This document shows, one piece after another, positions 6,881 through 11,193 of a stretch of DNA of 11,193 bases; within the stretch, counting starts at the first letter, position 1; each line of letters starts with the position of its first letter. The translations under genes were made by a program, and so were the position numbers. The stretch is from positions 1 through 11,193 of the forward strand of contig JAKLHS010000015.1 in NCBI GenBank assembly GCA_022710025.1, written 5' to 3'. The DNA is from Caldisericota bacterium. Its GTDB lineage: Bacteria; Caldisericota; Caldisericia; Cryosericales; Cryosericaceae. The notes under the pieces were generated by a model. It did not search any database, was not told the DNA's origin, and saw only the letters and a program-made list of their open reading frames with translations.

Positions 6881-8412
6881 CAGAACACGACTATGATACA
6901 CAAGCCTTTCTGAGCATCCTCCCGAACCCCCTGCAGGAGGCTCTCGAGCGTCTCAATCGATTTGACGAGCTCGTTGAAGTCGTCATCGATCTTGGACGCG
7001 TTCCTGAGGCACGATTTGAATTCGATTTCGTACCACTCAGCGAGGAGAGGATCACGCGAGCCGATATCGATGCTGTTGTCAAAAAAGTAGGTGAGTTCGA
7101 TCGCGACAATCGAGCAGGAATCGAACAGACGCTTCACAGGATCTCCGCCGTCCGCAACAGGAAAAACGAAGTCGTCGGGCTCACGTGCCGCGTCGGTCGA
7201 GCGCTTTATGGTAAGATCGGCATTATTGAAGATCTCGTCAAGCAGGGCGCCAGTATTCTCATACTTGGCCGCCCGGGCATCGGGAAAACAACTCTTCTGC
7301 GCGAAGCATCGCGATATATAAGTGACACACTGCACAAGCGGGTCATTATCGTCGACACCAGCAATGAGATAGGAGGAGATGGAGACGTTCCGCATCCCGG
7401 TGTGGGCTCCTCCCGACGCATGCAAGTTCCGACAAACAAGGAACAGCATGATATCATGATCGAGGCTGTTGAAAACCACAATCCCGAGGTGATCGTCATT
7501 GACGAGATAGGCAGGGTCGAAGAGGCGCAAGCTTGCCGAACAATCGCGGAACGTGGTGTCGAACTGATCGGGACCGCTCACGGCAACGATCTGGGCAATC
7601 TCATCACCAACCCGACGCTCGTAGACTTGTTGGGAGGTATTCAGACGGTTACCCTCAGTGATGAGGAGGCTCAGCGTCGCGGCACTCAGAAGAGTGTATT
7701 GGAGCGAAAAGCGGCACCGACATTCGACGTTCTTGTCGAGATGCGGGAGCGAGATGTGCTCGCCGTCTATCGTGATCTGGCAGATGTCGTCGACAGGGTT
7801 CTCCGTGGTTTCGAGGTTCGGCCGGAGATACGCAGGAGAACCTCTGGCAAGGAATTCACTGTTGAGCCTCCACAACAGAAAGTCGAAGCAGCACTCACGA
7901 TATCTGAAGAACAGCCGTGGGAACAAGACTCCAGCATGCGCATCTATGTACAGGGCGTCAGCCAATCCTATGTTGAGCGAGCCTCACACAGTATGCATAC
8001 GGATGTTCAGGTCGTCCGCACCATGGAAGATGCCGATATAGTAGTGCTCAGTGACGCTCTGGCCAATAAGAAACCGTTTTTGACGGAGCGCGCTCAGGCA
8101 CTCGGACTGCCGCTGTACACCACGGGCAAGAATAGTCTTGCGGCTGTCAAAGATCTGCTGAGACGCGTCCGTTCCATGTCCGTGGATAGGGATGAGTACC
8201 GTTCCTGGATCCGCACCATGCGAGAAGCTCTGATCTCTTCAACATCTGCTGAACTGCCATACGCGAACGCCTTTGAACGACGTCTTCAACATCGGCTCGC
8301 TGAGCGTCTCGGCCTTTACAGTGAAAGTGAAGGGATCGAGCCATTTCGACATGTCGTTGTTTATCCACCTCATGTGAAATCGGCTCCCCATACGAAGGAG
8401 GAAGACCAGTGA
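6877..8412 (+). CDS. R3H-domain AAA/RecA-type ATPase (Ycf45/SpoIIIAA-like)
   Basis: This 511-residue protein belongs to the Ycf45/SpoIIIAA group of P-loop ATPases. An N-terminal region (about 10-110) includes the typical HRISAVRNRKNEVVGLTCRVG stretch. The ATPase core has Walker A GRPGIGKTT (131-139), a VDTSNEIGGDGD segment (159-170), Walker B VIVIDEIG (205-212) and a TAHG sensor-like element (233-236). A linker (about 315-355) leads to a small alpha/beta domain (about 353-433). A C-terminal R3H domain begins at the RxxxH signature (Arg468, His472) and continues SESEGIEPFRHVVVYP, which predicts single-stranded nucleic-acid binding. The cellular role of these proteins is poorly defined. The ATG overlaps the dNK stop (ATGA) and has its own ribosome site AAGGAAG (6865-6871). 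It overlaps tmk by GTGA. Its place between two nucleotide kinases suggests a link to DNA or RNA metabolism, which is inference. Confidence 0.87.
   Translation: MTEHDYDTQAFLSILPNPLQEALERLNRFDELVEVVIDLGRVPEARFEFDFVPLSEERITRADIDAVVKKVGEFDRDNRAGIEQTLHRISAVRNRKNEVVGLTCRVGRALYGKIGIIEDLVKQGASILILGRPGIGKTTLLREASRYISDTLHKRVIIVDTSNEIGGDGDVPHPGVGSSRRMQVPTNKEQHDIMIEAVENHNPEVIVIDEIGRVEEAQACRTIAERGVELIGTAHGNDLGNLITNPTLVDLLGGIQTVTLSDEEAQRRGTQKSVLERKAAPTFDVLVEMRERDVLAVYRDLADVVDRVLRGFEVRPEIRRRTSGKEFTVEPPQQKVEAALTISEEQPWEQDSSMRIYVQGVSQSYVERASHSMHTDVQVVRTMEDADIVVLSDALANKKPFLTERAQALGLPLYTTGKNSLAAVKDLLRRVRSMSVDRDEYRSWIRTMREALISSTSAELPYANAFERRLQHRLAERLGLYSESEGIEPFRHVVVYPPHVKSAPHTKEEDQ
8395..8401 (+). promoter_or_regulatory. 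Shine-Dalgarno site for tmk
   Basis: AAGGAGG lies seven bases before the GTG at 8409, inside the end of the R3H ATPase gene. It supports the GTG start, which overlaps the upstream stop as GTGA. Confidence 0.75.
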
Positions 8413-9020
8413 CGCACCGCGGGTTCTTTGTGACGTTCGAAGGAATTGACGGTTGCGGTAAGAGCACACAGGCAGACTTGCTGACAACAGCATTGGAAGA
8501 ACGTGGGCACAGGGTGACGCATACCTTCGAACCCGGCGGAACAACGCTCGGCAAAAGGCTTCGAACTATCCTCGTACACGATGAGCTGGCAGTCTCCCCG
8601 TTTGCTGAGGTTCTTTTGTTTGCCGCCGATCGAAGGCAGGACATCGACGAAATCATCCTGCCCGCCTTGCATCAAGAGCAGATCATTGTCGCTGAGCGCT
8701 TTGCAGATTCATCCATCGCATACCAGGGTATCGGCGGAGGCGTCGGCAAAGAACGGGTCGAGAGCCTGATGAATCTCATCACGTCGGGGCTCATCCCCGA
8801 TCTTACTCTGCTCCTCGACATAGCTCCTGACAAATCGCTTGCTCGAAAGGCATCGCTGGACAAGATAGAGCAAAGAGGGTCATTTCTGACGCTTGTGCGC
8901 CGCGCATACCTGGACATGGCTGCGCAGCAACCGGCCAGGTTCGTAATCATCAATGCGGCCAGAACACGCGAAGATGTTTTCCAGGATGTCCTGGCTGCAG
9001 TTTTGAAGCGTCTGTCATGA
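8409..9020 (+). CDS. tmk: Thymidylate kinase (dTMP kinase)
   Basis: Tmk converts dTMP to dTDP with ATP and is essential for dTTP synthesis. The 203-residue protein has the P-loop EGIDGCGKST (11-20), the EPGGT motif (41-45) that binds dTMP, FAADRRQ (71-77), and ERFADSSIAYQG (96-107), a variant of the usual DRYxDSSxAYQG. The lid segment is RKASLDKIEQRG (146-157) followed by FLTLVRRAYLDMA. Length and order are normal for bacterial Tmk. The start is GTG, supported by a strong ribosome site seven bases upstream. The usual DNA polymerase III delta-prime gene (holB) is not next to it; a PEGA protein follows after 13 bases. Confidence 0.95.
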   Translation: MTHRGFFVTFEGIDGCGKSTQADLLTTALEERGHRVTHTFEPGGTTLGKRLRTILVHDELAVSPFAEVLLFAADRRQDIDEIILPALHQEQIIVAERFADSSIAYQGIGGGVGKERVESLMNLITSGLIPDLTLLLDIAPDKSLARKASLDKIEQRGSFLTLVRRAYLDMAAQQPARFVIINAARTREDVFQDVLAAVLKRLS

Positions 9021-9021
9021 T

Positions 9022-9026
9022 GGAGG
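9022..9026 (+). promoter_or_regulatory. Shine-Dalgarno site for the PEGA protein
   Basis: GGAGG sits seven bases before the ATG at 9034 in the 13-base gap after tmk. It is the only gap of that size inside the operon, so this gene can be translated independently of tmk. Confidence 0.7.
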
Positions 9027-9033
9027 ATCAGAC

Positions 9034-10074
9034 ATGCCCGAACAGAACACAAACGGAACGGCTCACATAGAAAAGCTTCTAGAAAGCATTCAGGAGCCAC
9101 GCTCCGTTCAGTCTCGAATGCCACCACGGAAACCCGCGATTCATCGACATCGAGCGTGGATATGGATTGTTGTGGCGGCTATCCTCACCACCATTGCCGG
9201 TGCGCTTTTGATATCGCGCCAACGAACGGCTCGTCTGAATATCCGGTCGTTCCCGTCGAACGGGACGGTCGTTCTTGATGGACAGCTCGTAGGTACTACT
9301 CCGCTGGTTCTCGCCAACATTACCCCGGGCGCACATACTATACAGATCCGTTTGCCGGGATGGGAAGAGTGGTCCGGCACAACAACAGCGGTACGTGGCG
9401 CCACTACACAAATCATCGCCAATCTCAAGCACGCAGTTTACGGATTATCGATTACGTCAACACCCTCCGGTGCTACCGTAACACTGGATGGCACGGTCAA
9501 GGGGGTAACGCCGCTGACCGTCACGGGCCTCAAACCGCGCAATTATGACCTCACCATCTCCCTGAAGGGATATGCCTCCGTCGAGCGGACGGTCGATCTT
9601 TCGGACGCAGCACAGACCGCGCAGGATTTTTCCCTTCGGGAAGCCTTCGGCAAAATATCGATCACATCTGATCCGACAGGAGCCGATGTTTCCCTCGATG
9701 GAACGTCATACGGCGTGACGCCTTTCAACAATGACCACTTTCCCGTCGGCACCTACAACCTCAAGCTTACGATGGCAGAAGCAAAAGATATCGTCGACAC
9801 CATCTCCGTGACAGAAGGAACGACATTGACGAAGCACTATGCTTTCGAGCTTGCTCTCGGTTCCCTGTCAATCATAACAGAGCCAGCGGGGGCTTTTGTC
9901 ACGATCGACGGAAAAGCTACAGGTCTGCTGACACCATGCACGATAACCGGCTTGAACGAAGGAGCACATACTGTATCCTTGACACTCGCCGGGTATCTGC
10001 CTTGGTCCAACGAAATATCCGTCGCCGGCGGAGCAACGAGTCAACTGAATATCTCCCTTACGAAAATGCAATAG
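9034..10074 (+). CDS. Membrane-anchored protein with four PEGA repeats
   Basis: This 346-residue protein has a polar N-terminus (1-40), one hydrophobic anchor (about 42-61) and four tandem PEGA-type beta repeats of about 65 residues: roughly 67-131, 137-201, 207-272 and 277-343. Each repeat follows the pattern of a strand, then [P]xGAxVxLDGxxxGxTP, then GxHxxxLxxxGY. Examples are STPSGATVTLDGTVKGVTP (142-160), SDPTGADVSLDGTSYGVTP (212-230) and TEPAGAFVTIDGKATG (282-297). PEGA domains are extracytoplasmic and thought to sit near the cell surface or bind envelope components; no enzymatic motif is visible. The third repeat is the most divergent, with MAEAKD where the others have a G-Y or G-W pair. 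It is the last gene of the operon. The stop is followed after six bases by the SRP RNA promoter, with no visible terminator. Confidence 0.88.
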   Translation: MPEQNTNGTAHIEKLLESIQEPRSVQSRMPPRKPAIHRHRAWIWIVVAAILTTIAGALLISRQRTARLNIRSFPSNGTVVLDGQLVGTTPLVLANITPGAHTIQIRLPGWEEWSGTTTAVRGATTQIIANLKHAVYGLSITSTPSGATVTLDGTVKGVTPLTVTGLKPRNYDLTISLKGYASVERTVDLSDAAQTAQDFSLREAFGKISITSDPTGADVSLDGTSYGVTPFNNDHFPVGTYNLKLTMAEAKDIVDTISVTEGTTLTKHYAFELALGSLSIITEPAGAFVTIDGKATGLLTPCTITGLNEGAHTVSLTLAGYLPWSNEISVAGGATSQLNISLTKMQ

Positions 10075-10080
10075 TCTCGG

Positions 10081-10109
10081 TTGACGACCGGGCTGTCTGC
10101 TCTTATACT
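10081..10109 (+). promoter_or_regulatory. Sigma70-type promoter of the SRP RNA gene
   Basis: TTGACG (10081-10086), a 17-base spacer and TATACT (10104-10109) form a near-consensus promoter. Transcription would begin about 10116, matching the 5' end predicted from RNA folding. It lies immediately after the PEGA stop codon. Confidence 0.8.
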
Positions 10110-10115
10110 GCTGAT

Positions 10116-10385
10116 GCCGTACAGGACGGGGAGATAGCGGTGCCCTGTTGCCCGGAATCCGCTGACCGGGGTCCATGCCAGGCATCCGGGGTGTTCGCTT
10201 TCGAAACAGTTGACTCCGAGAGCGTTGAAGGCTGCAAGCCATGCAATGGGAAGTCCTGAACCCTGCCAGGTCCGGAAGGAAGCAACAGTACTGGATAGAA
10301 CATGTGCCGTGGTCCAATGCAACTGGAGCTGGAGGTGATCAGCCACGCCGAGGGTTGACGCCACAAGTGCCTGGCGTACGGTTTT
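10116..10385 (+). ncRNA. ffs: Signal recognition particle RNA, long form with Alu domain
   Basis: SRP RNA pairs with Ffh to target membrane and secreted proteins. The S-domain hallmark is AGGTCCGGAAGGAAGCA (10268-10284), with the GGAA tetraloop at 10274-10277 closed by TCC/GGA. Flanking pairs such as GTCC/GGAT and GCGTTG/CAATGC extend helix 5. The 5' part carries an Alu domain: the U-turn TGTTG (10146-10150, UGUNR), helix 4 CCCGG/CCGGG (10151-10155 with 10166-10170), and complementary AGCGG (10136-10140) and CCGCT (10159-10163), which could form the loop-loop contact between helices 3 and 4. The ends pair as CCGTAC (10117-10122) with GTACGG (10376-10381), like helix 1, followed by TTTT. The span is about 270 nt, the Bacillus-like long type rather than the short 4.5S form. 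Both ends are inferred and could be off by several bases. Confidence 0.88.
10358..10385 (+). terminator. Weak terminator-like hairpin at the SRP RNA 3' end
   Basis: ACGCCA (10358-10363) can pair with TGGCGT (10372-10377) around an eight-base loop, followed shortly by TTTT (10382-10385). The stem is short and the T-run minimal, and it competes with the terminal helix of the SRP RNA, so this is only a candidate. Confidence 0.3.
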
Positions 10386-10390
10386 GGCTC

Positions 10391-11193
10391 CTACTTCGTT
10401 TTCAATGCGGTCACCACGCAGAGTGCGGCAATTCCCTCCCCCCTGCCGATCCACCCGATGGCGTCATTACCGGTTACCTTCACGTTGACCCGTTGCGCGC
10501 TGATATCGAGAAGTGATGCTATATTCCTGGCGATCATCTGCTGGTAGCTGAAAAGGCGGGGGCGCTCAGCAACGATCGTGATATCCACCGACTGGAATGT
10601 GAGTGCTCGCGCGCCACTTGTGCTCAGAACATGCGCGAGCAGGGCACTGCTGGCGATACCTTCGTATTGACTGTCTGAAGACGGAAACATCCGGCCGATG
10701 TCGCCCTGGCCCTCACACCCGAGAATCGCGTCCATAATGGAATGGAGTACCGCATCTGCGTCTGATGTTCCTTCCAGACCAACATCGTTGGGAATGCGCA
10801 CGCCCCCCAGGACCAGTGGACGCCCTTCCGCAAAACGATGTACATCATAGCCGAATCCCACGACGACAGGGGAAAGCCCCTGCAACAGAGCATTGGCGAT
10901 CTGCGCGTCTCGAGGCGCCGTAATCTTCAGGTTAAGGGGATCGCCGTCGACCAGAGCTACACTCCCGCCGTTTGCCTGAATAAGAGCCGATTCATCGGTA
11001 TAGCTCGCCGCCTCCTTCACCTGCTCCAGAGCCCTGCGAAGTGTTTCGATGCGCACAAGCTGGGGGGTCTGCACAGTCATGATTCCCTCTCTGTTCATGG
11101 AAACGCTTGTAACGCCTGTTTCCCGACGCAATGAATCAACTACCGCAACGGCAGGAACGACGATATCCCCTGCTTCGCGCGACAGCAGAAGCC
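10391..11193 (-). CDS. ispDF: Bifunctional IspD/IspF enzyme of the MEP pathway, 5' end cut by right window edge
   Basis: IspD makes CDP-methylerythritol and IspF cyclises its phosphorylated form in isoprenoid synthesis. The frame stays open from the TAG at 10393-10391 to the right edge (266 residues visible), so the apparent internal starts are not real. The IspD C-terminal part is seen in VPAVAVVDSLRRETG, TVQTPQLVRIETLRRAL and the DGDPLNLKITAPRD stretch; its CTP-binding N-terminus is outside. IspF begins near VVVGFGYDVHRF, with metal ligands Asp and His in DVH and a third His in AVLHSIMDAILG, then GDIGRMFPSSD and IGRGEGIAA near the end. The usual GHSDAD reads GTSDAD here, a His-to-Thr change. 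Fusion of the two enzymes is known in several bacterial groups. The gene converges on ffs, ending about six bases from its predicted 3' end. Confidence 0.92.
   Translation of the reverse strand, partial: LLLSREAGDIVVPAVAVVDSLRRETGVTSVSMNREGIMTVQTPQLVRIETLRRALEQVKEAASYTDESALIQANGGSVALVDGDPLNLKITAPRDAQIANALLQGLSPVVVGFGYDVHRFAEGRPLVLGGVRIPNDVGLEGTSDADAVLHSIMDAILGCEGQGDIGRMFPSSDSQYEGIASSALLAHVLSTSGARALTFQSVDITIVAERPRLFSYQQMIARNIASLLDISAQRVNVKVTGNDAIGWIGRGEGIAALCVVTALKTK

Noticed and set aside
6631..7965. 444-codon minus-strand open frame, the longest antisense frame in the window
   Set aside because: It lies entirely opposite dNK and the R3H ATPase, both with intact motifs. Its product shows no domain, no ribosome site is evident, and long antisense frames are common opposite G+C-rich coding DNA.
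9230..10070. DNA-level tandem repeat across the PEGA gene
   Set aside because: The repetition is at protein-domain level with strong divergence; I see no near-identical DNA repeats.
10041..10454. Minus-strand open frames across 10041-10454 (also 10103-10366), and plus-strand frames 9936-10259 and 10241-10516
   Set aside because: They overlap the SRP RNA gene, which explains the sequence constraint here, and show no protein features.
10391..11131. Stand-alone 246-residue IspF-like gene starting at the TTG at 11131
   Set aside because: The frame continues upstream without a stop to the window edge with IspD sequence, so it is the 3' part of an ispDF fusion.

Overview
The window is dense bacterial chromosome with no mobile element, tRNA, CRISPR array or rearrangement that I can see. 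By eye the DNA is moderately G+C-rich. The gene set is housekeeping: c-di-AMP synthesis, lipoyl assembly, periplasmic-type folding factors, deoxynucleotide kinases, an SRP RNA and MEP-pathway isoprenoid synthesis. A long Alu-containing SRP RNA, an R3H-type (Ycf45/SpoIIIAA-like) ATPase, PEGA repeats and a probable leaderless promoter point to a deep-branching, Firmicutes-like or candidate-phylum lineage rather than a proteobacterium. I cannot name the organism; a Caldisericota/Cryosericota-type bacterium is only a guess.

Layout. Bases 1-1153 (minus strand) hold a SAM-dependent methyltransferase followed by the N-terminal half of a CdaA-type diadenylate cyclase that runs off the left edge. A short divergent promoter region (1154-1263) separates them from a LipM-like octanoyltransferase on the plus strand (1264-2067). 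A sigma70-type promoter at 2059-2086 opens a probable seven-gene operon (2147-10074): a membrane-anchored SurA/PrsA-like protein with two parvulin domains, a paralogue without parvulin domains, a degenerate-looking DUF885-like protein, a deoxynucleoside kinase, the R3H ATPase, thymidylate kinase and a four-repeat PEGA membrane protein. Genes two to six are joined by a 2-nt gap and four 4-nt ATGA/GTGA overlaps. A near-consensus promoter then drives a roughly 270-nt SRP RNA (about 10116-10385). It converges on the 3' end of ispDF, which runs off the right edge on the minus strand.

How the parts work together. The operon combines envelope protein folding (two SurA-like proteins, perhaps PEGA) with deoxynucleotide supply (dNK makes dNMP, Tmk makes dTDP) and a nucleic-acid-binding ATPase between the two kinases. 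The points most worth following are the parvulin-less paralogue with its shared C-terminal motif, the DUF885-like protein that has lost the family's metal motif, the probable leaderless divergent promoters, and the tight convergent ffs/ispDF junction.
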